Shown: positions 31,372 to 39,711, counted from the first letter of the stretch. The stretch is 39,711 bases of DNA from Acidobacteriota bacterium (GCA_003152095.1 PLZI01000132.1:311-40021), one strand, 5' to 3'. The notes: generated by a model not told the origin, from the sequence alone. Translations and numbers: made by a program.

Positions 31372-34011
31372 ATGGACCACTACCAACTGTTCATCGACGG
31401 TGAGTTCGTCGAGGCCGAGGGGGGGAGGACCTTCCCTTCGATCGATCCCGGGACGGGGGCTACGATCGCGACGGTGGCGCAGGCCGGGAAGGCCGAGGCG
31501 GAGGCGGCCATCGCGGCGGCGCGGCGCGCATTCGACAAGGGGGAGTGGAGCCGGATGACGCCGGCGGCGAGGGCGGAGAAGCTCTACGACTTCGCCGACC
31601 AGATCGCGCAGCTGGGGTCGCGACTGGGGTTGGTGGAGTCAATGGACTCGGGCCAGGTGATCCGGCTGGCGCGTTTCTGGGGCATGGCGGGATCGTCGCT
31701 GTTCCGCAACCTGGCTCATTACGCGGCCACCAAGTTCCCGTGGCAGGAGGAGATCCCGTACGCGGGGAACCTCTCACCTGGGCGCGACTATCTCCGGCGG
31801 GAGCCGGTCGGCGTGTGCGTGGGGATCATCCCGTGGAACTTCCCGGCGAGCATGGCCTTCTGGAAGATCGCCCAGGCCATCACCATGGGGAACACGGTGG
31901 TGCTGAAGCCGGCATCGGCGACGCCGCTCAGCGCCCTGATCATCGCCGAGGCAGCGCGGGTCGCCGGCATTCCCAAGGGGGTCATCAACGTCGTGACCGG
32001 GCCGGGAGGGGAGCTGGGCAGAACCCTGTGCAGCCACCCCGATGTGGACAAGGTGGCCTTCACAGGCAGCACCGAGGTGGGCCGCGAGATCATGCGAATG
32101 GCGTCCGAGGGCGTGAAGAAGGTGACCCTCGAGCTGGGCGGCAAGTCGGCCAACATCATCCTCGACGACGCCGACATCGACCAGGCCGTGGACGGCGCCA
32201 TCTTCGGCACCTTCTTCCACCAGGGGCAGGTGTGCGACTCGGGGACTCGAGTCCTGGTGTCGTCGAAGATCTACGACCAGTTCCTCGAGAAGATGAAGGC
32301 CCGCACCGAGAAGCTGCGGGTAGGCTACCAACTCGACCCGAAGAGCCACCTGGGGCCTCTCGTCAGCGCTTCGCAGCTGGCGATCGTCGAGGGCTACGTC
32401 GAGCTGGGGAAGCAGGAGGGAGCGGAGCTCGTCACCGGCGGCAAGCGCGTGGAGGCGCCAGGGACGAAGGGAGGCTTCTACTACGCCCCGACCATCTTTT
32501 CCGGGGTCGACAACAAGATGCGCATCGCCCAGGAGGAGATCTTCGGCCCGGTGGTCTCGGTCGTGAAGTTCGAGGACGACGAGGAGGCCGTGGCGATCGC
32601 CAACGACTCCATCTACGGGCTCGCCGGCGGGGTCTTCTCGAACAACGTCGGCCGGGCCGAGCGCGTCGCGCGAGAGATGCGGACCGGGACCGTCTGGATC
32701 AACGACTACCATGTGTTCGGCGACTTCTGCCCGTTCGGCGGATACAAGCAGTCGGGCGTCGGCCGGGAGCTGGGTCACGCGGGCCTGGCCGAGTACACGC
32801 AGATCAAGCGCGTGCGTGTGAGCGCGTCCGGGCGGACCTCGAGCCTCTTCCCTCAGAGCCGCGTCTCCTTCTTGCAGTACAACTGCCCGACCAACGTCAT
32901 TGCGGGACACGGGAGCCTCGCCTCGGTCAACCGGGAGGTGGTCAGGCTGGGCTGCCGCAGAGCGCTCGTCATCACCGATCCCGGCGTCCGGAAGGCGGGT
33001 CTCGTCCAACCGGTCCAGGATGTGCTGGCCGAGTTCTGCGCCGGCGTCTTCGAAGGCGTCGCCCAGGACGCCGAGTTGCACGTCGTGGACGCAGCCGCGG
33101 AACTGGCCCGGGAGCTCAAGGCCGACTGCATCGTGAGCGTCGGCGGCGGGAGCGTGCTCGACACGGCCAAGGCTGTTTGCGTGGTCATGCGGTCCGGCGG
33201 GCGGGCCAACGATCACATCGCCATCAACCGGCTCACCGAACCGCAGGCCCCGCACATCGCCATCCCCACCACCGCCGGGACCGGCAGCGAGGTGTCGAAC
33301 GTCTCGGTCCTGAAGAGCAGGTCCGCGGGACGCAAGGTGTACATCGTCGACGACCACATCGTCCCCAACACGGCCGTTCTCGACCCGCGCTTCACGCTCA
33401 CTTTGCCCAAGGCGCTCACCGTCAGCACCGGGATGGACGCCATGACCCACGCCATCGAGGCGATGACCTCCATCCTCGCTCAGCCCATCAGCGACGGACA
33501 GGCGCTGCAGGCGATCCGGATGATCCGGGCGAACCTGCCCAGGGTGGCGGCGAACGGCAAGGACGAGAAGGCCCGCTCCGAGCTGCAGATCGCCGCGACG
33601 ATGGCTGGCTGGGCTTTCACCGTCGCCCAGGTCGGCCTGGTCCACGCCATGGCTCACACCATCGGCATGCTGCACGGCGTTCACCACGGGACCGCCTGCG
33701 GCATCATCCTGCCCAAAGTCATGCGCTTCAACATCGATTTTGCCGCTGGCAAGCTGGCCATGGTCGCCCAGGCCCTCGGGGTCAACACCCTGGGCATGGA
33801 CGAGCGCACCGCCGGCCTCGCCGCCGCCGCCGCGATCGAGGCGCTGATGGAGGAGGTGGGCCATCCCATGAGGCTTCGCGACATGGGCGTCCCCAAGGAA
33901 GGGCTGCAGGCCGCCGGCGTCCACGCCCTCGCCGACTCCGCTGCGCTCTTCAACGCTCGCCCGGTCGGCGATCCCAGACTCGTGATCGAGCTCTTCGACC
34001 AGGTCTACTGA
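31372..34011 (+). CDS. Aldehyde dehydrogenase / iron-containing alcohol dehydrogenase fusion
   Basis: A single 879-residue frame with two oxidoreductases. Residues 1-480 are a classical NAD-dependent aldehyde dehydrogenase: general-base Glu254 in TLELGGKSANIIL and nucleophile Cys288 in HQGQVCDSGTR, 34 residues apart as usual. Residues about 495-879 are a group-III iron alcohol dehydrogenase: VSVGGGSVLDTAKAV, TTAGTGSEVSNVSVL, and likely metal ligands Asp689, His693, His758 and His772, the last two 14 apart as in FucO. AdhE has the same order, but its aldehyde half is CoA-acylating and lacks the general-base Glu; here the Glu is present. The enzyme could oxidise one aldehyde to acid and reduce another to alcohol, recycling NAD internally (inference). 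It closes the operon, 30 nt after the thiolase. Confidence 0.92.
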   Translation: MDHYQLFIDGEFVEAEGGRTFPSIDPGTGATIATVAQAGKAEAEAAIAAARRAFDKGEWSRMTPAARAEKLYDFADQIAQLGSRLGLVESMDSGQVIRLARFWGMAGSSLFRNLAHYAATKFPWQEEIPYAGNLSPGRDYLRREPVGVCVGIIPWNFPASMAFWKIAQAITMGNTVVLKPASATPLSALIIAEAARVAGIPKGVINVVTGPGGELGRTLCSHPDVDKVAFTGSTEVGREIMRMASEGVKKVTLELGGKSANIILDDADIDQAVDGAIFGTFFHQGQVCDSGTRVLVSSKIYDQFLEKMKARTEKLRVGYQLDPKSHLGPLVSASQLAIVEGYVELGKQEGAELVTGGKRVEAPGTKGGFYYAPTIFSGVDNKMRIAQEEIFGPVVSVVKFEDDEEAVAIANDSIYGLAGGVFSNNVGRAERVAREMRTGTVWINDYHVFGDFCPFGGYKQSGVGRELGHAGLAEYTQIKRVRVSASGRTSSLFPQSRVSFLQYNCPTNVIAGHGSLASVNREVVRLGCRRALVITDPGVRKAGLVQPVQDVLAEFCAGVFEGVAQDAELHVVDAAAELARELKADCIVSVGGGSVLDTAKAVCVVMRSGGRANDHIAINRLTEPQAPHIAIPTTAGTGSEVSNVSVLKSRSAGRKVYIVDDHIVPNTAVLDPRFTLTLPKALTVSTGMDAMTHAIEAMTSILAQPISDGQALQAIRMIRANLPRVAANGKDEKARSELQIAATMAGWAFTVAQVGLVHAMAHTIGMLHGVHHGTACGIILPKVMRFNIDFAAGKLAMVAQALGVNTLGMDERTAGLAAAAAIEALMEEVGHPMRLRDMGVPKEGLQAAGVHALADSAALFNARPVGDPRLVIELFDQVY

Positions 34012-34108
34012 GCTTTGGCGCCTTCAACAAGGCCTTCGCCACGCTCGAGGACGGTGTAAGGCAGCGTGGTCGCGTTGAAGCTTCGCGGCCGGCCAGTCGA
34101 GGGGCCGC

Positions 34109-34783
34109 TCAGAGCTCCCGGATGAGAGCCTGGCGTTTCTCCTGGTATTCCGCCTCGGAGAGAGCGCCGCTCTTGAAGAGCCGATCGGTCTCCTTGAGGC
34201 GCTCTTCGACCGAAGCGCGTGTCGCGGGCGCCGCCGCCACGCGGCCGCCAAGCCCGTCCGAGCCGCCCATCTGGGGCCGGGTGTGCGTGAAGAGAACGTT
34301 CCGGAACTCCTCCGGATGAAGGATGCGGGGGAACAGGACCGTACTGTCGCTCCCCGCGGTCTGCAGCTCGACGTCGCCGTAGGAGAGCCAGCGACCCCCC
34401 ATCGTCGAGCGCACGTTGACGTCCTGGATCTTCTCGAGCGGAATCTGACGGACGTTCCGCGTGATGAATCCGCTCTTCTTGATGACGCGGGAGGACGTGA
34501 CGGCGAACTCGTCGAAGGAATCGACGAGAGCGCGCCATCCCATGCCGAGGAGGCCCGCGAGGACGACGAAGCCGGCGACGTAGAGAAGAGGAGCCTGAAA
34601 ACCGGGAGGTCCGGCGCCCTCCGCCGCCGCGGGGACCAGCAGCAGTCCAATCGCGGCGACCGCGACGCCGAGCAGACTAACGGCCGCGGCCGGAACGAAC
34701 CTCACCCAGTGATACCGGGGCCTCAACAAGACCTCCTCACCGGGCATCAGATTCTTCCCGACGTACGACATCGGCAAGATCAT
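34109..34783 (-). CDS. Bacterial PH-domain membrane protein with SHOCT tail
   Basis: A 224-residue protein. Residues 30-95 contain two hydrophobic segments (FVPAAAVSLLGVAVAAIGLL and LLYVAGFVVLAGLLGMGWRA). Next comes a bacterial PH (YdbS-like) domain with EFAVTSSRVIKKSGFITRNV and IPLEKIQDVNVRSTMGGRWL. The C-terminal ~30 residues form a SHOCT motif (LFKSGALSEAEYQEKRQALI). The start is uncertain between MILP (34783) and MSYV (34771); no good ribosome site is seen for either. It converges on the ALDH-ADH gene and is divergent from the pilT-like gene 66 bp away. Function unknown beyond membrane association. Confidence 0.85.
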   Translation of the reverse strand: MILPMSYVGKNLMPGEEVLLRPRYHWVRFVPAAAVSLLGVAVAAIGLLLVPAAAEGAGPPGFQAPLLYVAGFVVLAGLLGMGWRALVDSFDEFAVTSSRVIKKSGFITRNVRQIPLEKIQDVNVRSTMGGRWLSYGDVELQTAGSDSTVLFPRILHPEEFRNVLFTHTRPQMGGSDGLGGRVAAAPATRASVEERLKETDRLFKSGALSEAEYQEKRQALIREL

Positions 34784-34849
34784 ACGAGAGGAGGCGCGGC
34801 GTCCGCGAGAAGAGAAACGGGTAAGGCGGGATGTCCGTAAACTCTTCTC

Positions 34850-36070
34850 GTGGACACGGACGAGCTGAACCAGCTGATCCGTTCGCTCAACCGGGGAGCG
34901 GCGGACCCGCGCGAAGCGGCCGAGCCCGAGCTGGAGCTCGTGCGCCCGGAGGAGACGGTGCCCGCCCTCGACCTTGACGCGAGCGCCGCGCACACGGCCG
35001 AGGACGAGGTCCCGCCCGACCTCGCCGCGCTTCTCTCCGAAACGGTGCGCCGCGGCGGGACGGATCTCCTCCTCGTGCCCGGCACCGCGCCGGTCGTGCG
35101 CGTGAACGGCTCCCTCGAGAAGGTGGGTGGAGGCGAGGTGCTCTCGGCCGAGAGGGCGTTCGACCTCCTGTCGCCATCGCTCTCGGCCGAGCGGCGCCGC
35201 CGCTACCGCGAGACGGGTATCGTGGACCTCTCGCTACGCCTCGCGGGCCTCGGCCGCTTTCGGGTGAACCTGCACCGCACGCGGCGGGGCGTGGCGGCGG
35301 CGCTGCGCGTGCTGCCGAAGCGCGTTCCTCCGCTTTCCGAGCTGGGCCTGCCGGAGATGCTCTACGACCTGACGAAGTCCGCGCGAGGCCTCATCCTCGT
35401 CACCGGCGCCACGGGCTCCGGCAAGACGACGACGCTGGCGGCCCTCGTGGACCGCATGAATCGCACGGAGAAGCGGCACATCGTCACGATCGAGGACCCG
35501 GTCGAGTACGAGCACACCCACGCGCGGTCGCTCGTCGAGCAGGTGGAGGTGGGCGTGGACGTGCCCAGCTTCGCCGCGGCGCTCGTTTCGGCGCTGCGCC
35601 AGGATCCGGACGTCATCCTCGTGGGCGAGATGCGCGACCTCGAGACGACGCGCGCTGCGGTGACGGCCGCCGAGACCGGCCACCTCGTCCTCACGACGCT
35701 CCACACGAACGACGTGCCACAGACGATCCACCGCATCCTCGACGTCTTCCCAGCCGAGCAGCAGGGTCAGGTGAGGCACCAGCTCTCGCTCGCGCTGTCC
35801 GCCATCGTTTGCCAGCAGCTCGTTCCGAGGAAGGACGGCTCTGGCCGCGCGGCGGCCGTGGAGATCCTCGTGGCGACCGATTCCATCCGCGCCCATATCC
35901 GCCGCGGCTCGTTCCACCAGATCCACACGGAGCTGACGCTCGGGAAACGGTTCGGGATGGTGACGATGGAGGACTCGCTGGCGGCGCTGGTGCGGGCGGG
36001 GACGATTTCCGAGGCCGAGGCCCGCTTGCGCGCGTCGCACCCGGACGATCTCGCGTCGCAGCTCGCCTGA
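34850..36070 (+). CDS. PilT-like type IV pilus retraction ATPase
   Basis: A 406-residue secretion-superfamily ATPase, probably the PilT/PilU motor that retracts type IV pili. Walker A is LVTGATGSGKTTTLAALVDR and the Walker B region ALRQDPDVILVGEMRDLETT. The His box is TGHLVLTTLHTNDVPQTIHR, and AIVCQQLVPRKDGSGRAAAV is the PilT C-terminal signature. The first ~55 residues are an acidic extension absent from the usual 340-370-residue PilT. The start GTG 34850 lacks a visible ribosome site; a downstream start is possible. No other pilus genes are nearby. Confidence 0.9.
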   Translation: MDTDELNQLIRSLNRGAADPREAAEPELELVRPEETVPALDLDASAAHTAEDEVPPDLAALLSETVRRGGTDLLLVPGTAPVVRVNGSLEKVGGGEVLSAERAFDLLSPSLSAERRRRYRETGIVDLSLRLAGLGRFRVNLHRTRRGVAAALRVLPKRVPPLSELGLPEMLYDLTKSARGLILVTGATGSGKTTTLAALVDRMNRTEKRHIVTIEDPVEYEHTHARSLVEQVEVGVDVPSFAAALVSALRQDPDVILVGEMRDLETTRAAVTAAETGHLVLTTLHTNDVPQTIHRILDVFPAEQQGQVRHQLSLALSAIVCQQLVPRKDGSGRAAAVEILVATDSIRAHIRRGSFHQIHTELTLGKRFGMVTMEDSLAALVRAGTISEAEARLRASHPDDLASQLA

Positions 36071-36128
36071 TGCACCTGATTCACGGAACGGCGCGGGCGA
36101 CGGCTTCACACTCTCCGCGGAGGGGTGC

Positions 36129-37256
36129 ATGCCTCAATACCGGATCGCGTGGCTTCCCGGCGACGGCGTCGGGCGGGAGGTCATGGACGCGACCCGCCTG
36201 GTCCTGGACGCCGTCCGCCTCGACGCCGTCTACCTGCCGGGCGACATTGGCTGGGAGTTCTGGTGTCGCGAGGGGGACGCGTTCCCGGCGCGGACGATCG
36301 ACCTGCTCAAGAACGTCGATGCGGCTCTCTTCGGCGCGGTCACCTCGAAGCCGACGAAGGCCGCCGACGCGGAGCTCGCCGCCGAGCTGAAAGGCAAAGG
36401 CCTCTCCTATCGCTCGCCGATCGTGCGGATGCGGCAGCTCTTCGACCTGTACGTCTGCCTGAGGCCCTGCAAGGCGTACCCGGGCAACCCGCTCAACTTC
36501 AAGGACGGGCTGGATCTCGTCGTCTTCCGGGAGAACACGGAGGACCTCTATGCCGGCGTCGAGTTCTCACCGGTCCCGATCGAGCTCTCTCAGGCACTCG
36601 CGCGGCTCGCCCCCGCGTTCGCGCCGTTCCAGGCGCTCGGGGAAGACGCCTACGCCATCTCCTGCAAGATCAACACGCGCAAGGGGTCCGAGCGAATCGT
36701 CCGCGCGGCTTTCGAGTTCGCGAAGACGAACGGGCGGAAGAAGGTGACGATCGTCCACAAGGCGAACGTCGTCCGCGCGTCCGACGGGCTCTTCCTCGAA
36801 GAGGCCCGGAAAGTCGCCGCGGACTATCCCGGCATCGAGACCGACGAAGCGAACGTCGACGCCATCTGCATGTGGCTGCTGAAGAATCCCGCCAGCTACG
36901 ACGTCCTCGTCGCACCGAACCTCTACGGTGACATCATCTCCGACCTCTGTGCCCAGATGGTCGGAGGCCTCGGCTTCGGCGCCTCCGGGAACATCGGCAC
37001 GAAGCTCGCGGTGTTCGAACCGTCACACGGCTCGGCGCCGAAATACGCCGGCCAGAACAAGGTCAACCCCCTCGCGACGATCCTTGCCGCGAAGATGATG
37101 CTCGACTGGCTCGGCGAGGCGGCGAAAGGGCGCGCCGTGGAAACGGCCGTCGCGGCCGTTCTGGGCGAGGGCCGGGTGCGCACGTACGACATGGGCGGCG
37201 CGTCGACGACGCTCGCAATGGGAGAAGCCGTCGCGCGCGCGCTTCCCCGCGATTGA
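36129..37256 (+). CDS. Isocitrate/isopropylmalate-family dehydrogenase
   Basis: A 375-residue beta-decarboxylating dehydrogenase acting on a 2-hydroxy acid with a neighbouring carboxyl. The start is IAWLPGDGVGREVM. The substrate helix reads SPIVRMRQLFDLYVCLRP, ICDH-like in its Ser and Arg positions and in DLYVCLRP. VVFRENTEDLYAGVEF and the metal site around NLYGDIISDLCAQMVGG follow, and the C-terminal loop is FEPSHGSAPKYAGQ. Isocitrate, homoisocitrate or a methylated analogue are all possible. ATG 36129 has GGAGGGG 4 nt upstream. It begins a four-gene unit with a lyase and a LeuCD-type dehydratase. Confidence 0.9.
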   Translation: MPQYRIAWLPGDGVGREVMDATRLVLDAVRLDAVYLPGDIGWEFWCREGDAFPARTIDLLKNVDAALFGAVTSKPTKAADAELAAELKGKGLSYRSPIVRMRQLFDLYVCLRPCKAYPGNPLNFKDGLDLVVFRENTEDLYAGVEFSPVPIELSQALARLAPAFAPFQALGEDAYAISCKINTRKGSERIVRAAFEFAKTNGRKKVTIVHKANVVRASDGLFLEEARKVAADYPGIETDEANVDAICMWLLKNPASYDVLVAPNLYGDIISDLCAQMVGGLGFGASGNIGTKLAVFEPSHGSAPKYAGQNKVNPLATILAAKMMLDWLGEAAKGRAVETAVAAVLGEGRVRTYDMGGASTTLAMGEAVARALPRD

Positions 37257-37267
37257 AAGGACATCCC

Positions 37268-38212
37268 ATGAAGAAGAGTTTCCTTCTGAAGACGGCCATC
37301 CTCGAGCGGCGTGCGCTCGTCGTCCCGGGCTGCCACGACGCGTTCAGCGCCAGGGTCATCGAGGCGACCGGCTTCGAGGCGATCCAGGTGTCGGGCTATG
37401 GCCTCGCCGCCTCGCTCCTCGCCAAGCCCGACGTCGGCCTCCTGCCGATGAAGGACGTCCTCGACCAAACCTGGAACATCGCGCAGGCCGTCTCGATCCC
37501 GGTCATGGCCGACGTCGACACCGGCGGCGGCAACGCCGTGAATGCCGCCTGGATCACGGAGCGGCTCGTCGCCATGGGCGTCGCCGGCATGAACATCGAG
37601 GACCAGGTCTTCCCGAAGCGCTGCGGGCACATGGCCGGCAAGGAGGTCATTCCGGCCGAGGAGATGGCCGGGAAGATTCGCGCGTGCGCGCGTGTCCGCG
37701 ACCGGCTCGATCCCGACTTCGTCCTGAACGCTCGAACCGACGCCTATGCGGTTCACGGCCTTGACGAGGCGATCCGGCGCTGCAACCTGTATCTCGCGGC
37801 CGGCGCCGATCTCGCCTTCATCGACGGGATCCGGAGCCGGCTCGACATCGAGAAGGCGGCCGCCGCGCTCCAGGGACCGCTTTCGGTCAATCAGATGGAT
37901 GCCGTCACCGGCATGAAGACGGAGCTGGTGCCGATCCCGGAGCTGAAGAAGATCGGCATCGGGCGGGTCTCGATCCCGGTGGCGTCGATCATGGTCGTCC
38001 ATCGTGCGCTCCTCGACTTCTTCCGCGCGCTGAAGAGCTCGCCGACGGGCCTCCTCGAAGGGCGGACCGATTTCGTGACGAGCTTCAAGGCATTCACCGA
38101 CTTCGTTGGTCTTCCGGCCTACCGCGCTCTCGAGGAGGAGTTCCTGCCGAAGGAGCGAGTCGAGGCGAAGTACCACGGGGCACCTGCCGTCGTGGCCTCC
38201 GTCGAGGCCTAA
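37268..38212 (+). CDS. Isocitrate lyase/PEP mutase superfamily lyase, possibly 2,3-dimethylmalate lyase-like
   Basis: A 314-residue TIM-barrel enzyme. The early motif ERRALVVPGCHDAFSARVIE, the metal-site strand VMADVDTGGGNAVNAA, and the loop KRCGHMAGKEV are visible. The Cys in KRCGH marks true lyases (isocitrate, 2-methylisocitrate and dimethylmalate lyases) rather than PEP mutases. EDQVFPKRCGH and NARTDAYAVHGLDEAI agree with that. The length is close to dimethylmalate or methylisocitrate lyase, which form pyruvate from a branched malate or isocitrate. ATG 37268 has AAAGGA 8 nt upstream. The LeuCD-type dehydratase beside it favours a dehydratase-lyase pair; which acid is cleaved is unknown. 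Confidence 0.88.
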   Translation: MKKSFLLKTAILERRALVVPGCHDAFSARVIEATGFEAIQVSGYGLAASLLAKPDVGLLPMKDVLDQTWNIAQAVSIPVMADVDTGGGNAVNAAWITERLVAMGVAGMNIEDQVFPKRCGHMAGKEVIPAEEMAGKIRACARVRDRLDPDFVLNARTDAYAVHGLDEAIRRCNLYLAAGADLAFIDGIRSRLDIEKAAAALQGPLSVNQMDAVTGMKTELVPIPELKKIGIGRVSIPVASIMVVHRALLDFFRALKSSPTGLLEGRTDFVTSFKAFTDFVGLPAYRALEEEFLPKERVEAKYHGAPAVVASVEA

Positions 38213-38213
38213 C

Positions 38214-39503
38214 GTGGGCGCCACCGTCGTCGAAAAAATCCTCGCGCGAGCGTCCGGCCGCGCATCCGTCTACGCCGGCGACGTCGTCGAGCCGCGCGTC
38301 GACCTTGCGATGTCGCACGAGAACGCAGCCCTCGTGATCAACCAGTTCCTCGAGATCCTCGAGGGAACCGGCCTTCCGGCCCGGCCGTGGGACCCCGCGA
38401 AGATCGCGATCATCTTCGATCACCGGGTCCCGGCGGAGTCCGCCAAGACCGCCACGAACCAGATGCGGGTGCGCGCCTTCGTCGCCGAGCACGGCATCGC
38501 GAAGTTCCACGACATCCGCGGCGACGTCGGCGGCATCTGCCACCAGATCCTCCCCGAGCGGGGTTACGTCCGGCCGGGGATGGTGGTCGTCGGAACCGAT
38601 TCCCACACGACGAGCCACGGCGCGCTCGGCGCCTTCGCGTTCGGCATCGGCGCCACCGAGATGGCAAGCGTGTGGGCCCTTGGAACCGCCGTCAACGTGG
38701 AGGTGCCCCGCACGATCCGGGTCGTGGTCGACGGGAGCTTCCCCGAGCTCGTCGGTCCCAAGGACCTGATCCTCCACCTCGTCGGCCTCCTGACGGCGCA
38801 GGGGGCGAACTTCCGCGCCTTGGAATTCTGCGGCGAGACGATCGAGCGGCTCTCGACCTCGGGCCGTCTCGTCCTTTGCAACATGTCGGTCGAGGCCGGC
38901 GCCACCTCCGGCATCGTGCCGGCAGACCAGGAGACGGTCCGCTACCTGCGCGGGGAGGCGGGAGTGAGCGAGCCGCTCGCCCTCGTCGCGAGCGACCGCG
39001 ACGCGGAGTACGAACGGGTCGTCGCGATCGACGTCTCGAACCTGCCGCCGCTCGTCGCATGCCCGCACACGGTCGACAACGTCAAGCCCGTGACCGCCGT
39101 GGCGGGGACGCCCGTCCAGCAGGTCGTCATCGGCTCGTGCACGAACGGCCGGCTGGACGACCTCGCGGTCGCGGCGCACATCGTGCGCGGACGCCGGGTG
39201 GCCGAAGGGACGCGCATGCTCGTCTTCCCGGCTTCGGCGCGCATCTACGCGGAGGCGCTCCGGCTGGGCTATCTCGGCGACTTCATCGCCGCCGGCGCCG
39301 TCGTGATGAATCCGGGCTGCGGCCCGTGCCTCGGAATCCACGAAGGGGCGCTGGGAGACGGCGAGACCGCGATCTCGACGACGAACCGGAACTTCAAGGG
39401 GCGGATGGGGAACCCGGCGTCCGAGGTCTACCTGTCGTCGCCGGCGGTGGCGGCCGCGTCGGCCCTGACCGGCGTCATCACCGACCCGAGGAAGGAGCAC
39501 TGA
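38214..39503 (+). CDS. Aconitase-family (LeuC/DmdA-like) dehydratase large subunit
   Basis: A 429-residue [4Fe-4S] hydro-lyase subunit. Cluster ligands are the Cys in VIGSCTNGRLDDL and the pair in NPGCGPCLGIHEG. VGTDSHTTSHGALGAFAFGI and IFDHRVP are further family markers. The size is that of the 420-residue LeuC2/homoaconitase/dimethylmalate dehydratase subgroup, not the 465-residue bacterial LeuC. It isomerises or hydrates an unsaturated dicarboxylate. It starts at GTG 38214, 1 nt after the lyase stop, and ends 1 nt before the small-subunit start, so it is tightly coupled. Confidence 0.9.
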   Translation: MGATVVEKILARASGRASVYAGDVVEPRVDLAMSHENAALVINQFLEILEGTGLPARPWDPAKIAIIFDHRVPAESAKTATNQMRVRAFVAEHGIAKFHDIRGDVGGICHQILPERGYVRPGMVVVGTDSHTTSHGALGAFAFGIGATEMASVWALGTAVNVEVPRTIRVVVDGSFPELVGPKDLILHLVGLLTAQGANFRALEFCGETIERLSTSGRLVLCNMSVEAGATSGIVPADQETVRYLRGEAGVSEPLALVASDRDAEYERVVAIDVSNLPPLVACPHTVDNVKPVTAVAGTPVQQVVIGSCTNGRLDDLAVAAHIVRGRRVAEGTRMLVFPASARIYAEALRLGYLGDFIAAGAVVMNPGCGPCLGIHEGALGDGETAISTTNRNFKGRMGNPASEVYLSSPAVAAASALTGVITDPRKEH

Positions 39504-39504
39504 G

Positions 39505-39711
39505 ATGGCCCGCGTTCTCCTGAAGCTCGACGACGACGTCTCCACGGACGTCATCTACCCAGGGCGTTACATGGCCACGGTGCTTCCGAAGGAGACGCCC
39601 GCTCACGCCTTCGCCGACCATCCAGCCTTCCAGGCGGCGCTGAACGGCGGGGCGATCCCGCCCGGATCGGTCGTGGCGGCCGGCCGGAACTTCGGCTGCG
39701 GCTCCTCGCGC
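39505..39711 (+). CDS. Aconitase-family (LeuD/DmdB-like) dehydratase small subunit, cut by window edge
   Basis: The first 69 residues of the swivelling small subunit partnering the large subunit just upstream. The start MARVLLKLDDDVSTDVIYPG and the motif VVAAGRNFGCGSSR, which lies at the active site, are the family hallmarks of LeuD, HacB and DmdB proteins of about 165 residues. ATG 39505 has AAGGAG 7 nt upstream. The rest lies beyond the window. Confidence 0.92.
   Translation, partial: MARVLLKLDDDVSTDVIYPGRYMATVLPKETPAHAFADHPAFQAALNGGAIPPGSVVAAGRNFGCGSSR

Noticed and set aside
28804-31386. 860-codon minus-strand frame opposite the PaaH-like and thiolase genes
   Set aside because: Its His/Arg/Gly-rich reading is a shadow; the plus-strand enzymes keep all catalytic residues.
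31372-34011. Canonical AdhE bifunctional acetaldehyde-CoA/alcohol dehydrogenase
   Set aside because: The aldehyde half has the general-base Glu and classical ALDH motifs, which differ from the CoA-acylating AdhE domain.

Overview
The window is high-GC bacterial DNA, with compact operons, GTG starts and 1-8 nt gene overlaps. It reads like an environmental or uncultured genome with mixed anaerobic and respiratory redox metabolism. I cannot name the taxon; the gene style would fit Acidobacteriota, Desulfobacterota, Myxococcota or Rokubacteria-like lineages. Operons of somewhat different flavour are separated by mobile-element debris, so the region looks mosaic.

Layout. (1) 1-449 (-) is the N-terminus of a GlcD-type FAD-linked oxidase. 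(2) 695-3527 (+) is a three-gene proton-translocating NAD(P) transhydrogenase, pntAA-pntAB-pntB. (3) 3528-4300 is a gene-poor scar with a duplicated 78-bp gene end, a decayed DUF169-like fragment and an IS21-like terminus. (4) 4301-13816 (-) is a nine-gene redox and signalling operon: an unknown protein, two DRTGG-fold proteins, an RsbW-like ATPase, an [FeFe]-hydrogenase-like protein with altered H-cluster loops, a zinc-ribbon protein, NuoE, NuoF, and a 1254-residue protein joining a NuoG-like ferredoxin, a GltD-like flavoprotein and a truncated molybdopterin-oxidoreductase fold. (5) 13817-15503 holds an internally deleted IS3-family element, flanked by inverted 15-bp repeats that belong to attC-like hairpins. 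One of these lies just behind a tiny Cys-rich gene, as in an integron cassette. (6) 15594-16750 (+) is an exported double-VOC protein translationally coupled to a small lipoprotein. (7) 16864-21191 (-) is an ABC transporter of the nitrate/sulfonate/taurine class followed by an acyl-CoA dehydrogenase, divergent from an IclR regulator (21289-22116). (8) 22274-34011 (+) is a beta-oxidation operon: two acyl-CoA dehydrogenases, a FadJ/FadB-like multifunctional enzyme, two thiolases, a second 3-hydroxyacyl-CoA dehydrogenase, and an unusual aldehyde dehydrogenase/iron alcohol dehydrogenase fusion. (9) 34109-34783 (-) is a bacterial PH-domain/SHOCT membrane protein and 34850-36070 (+) a PilT-like ATPase. 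(10) 36129-39711 (+) is an isocitrate/isopropylmalate dehydrogenase, an isocitrate-lyase-superfamily lyase and LeuC/LeuD-like dehydratase subunits; the last is cut by the window edge.

How it may work together (inference). Acyl-CoA oxidation delivers NADH. The NuoEF/GltD-NuoG/hydrogenase-like complex could exchange electrons among NADH, NADPH and ferredoxin, and PntAB couples NADH and NADPH to the proton gradient. The ALDH-ADH fusion could interconvert aldehydes, acids and alcohols while recycling NAD. The last operon resembles the dimethylmalate dehydratase/lyase pair of nicotinate fermentation, but its substrate cannot be fixed from sequence. The strongest candidates for something not well described are the fused redox subunit in its signalling context and the ALDH-ADH fusion.
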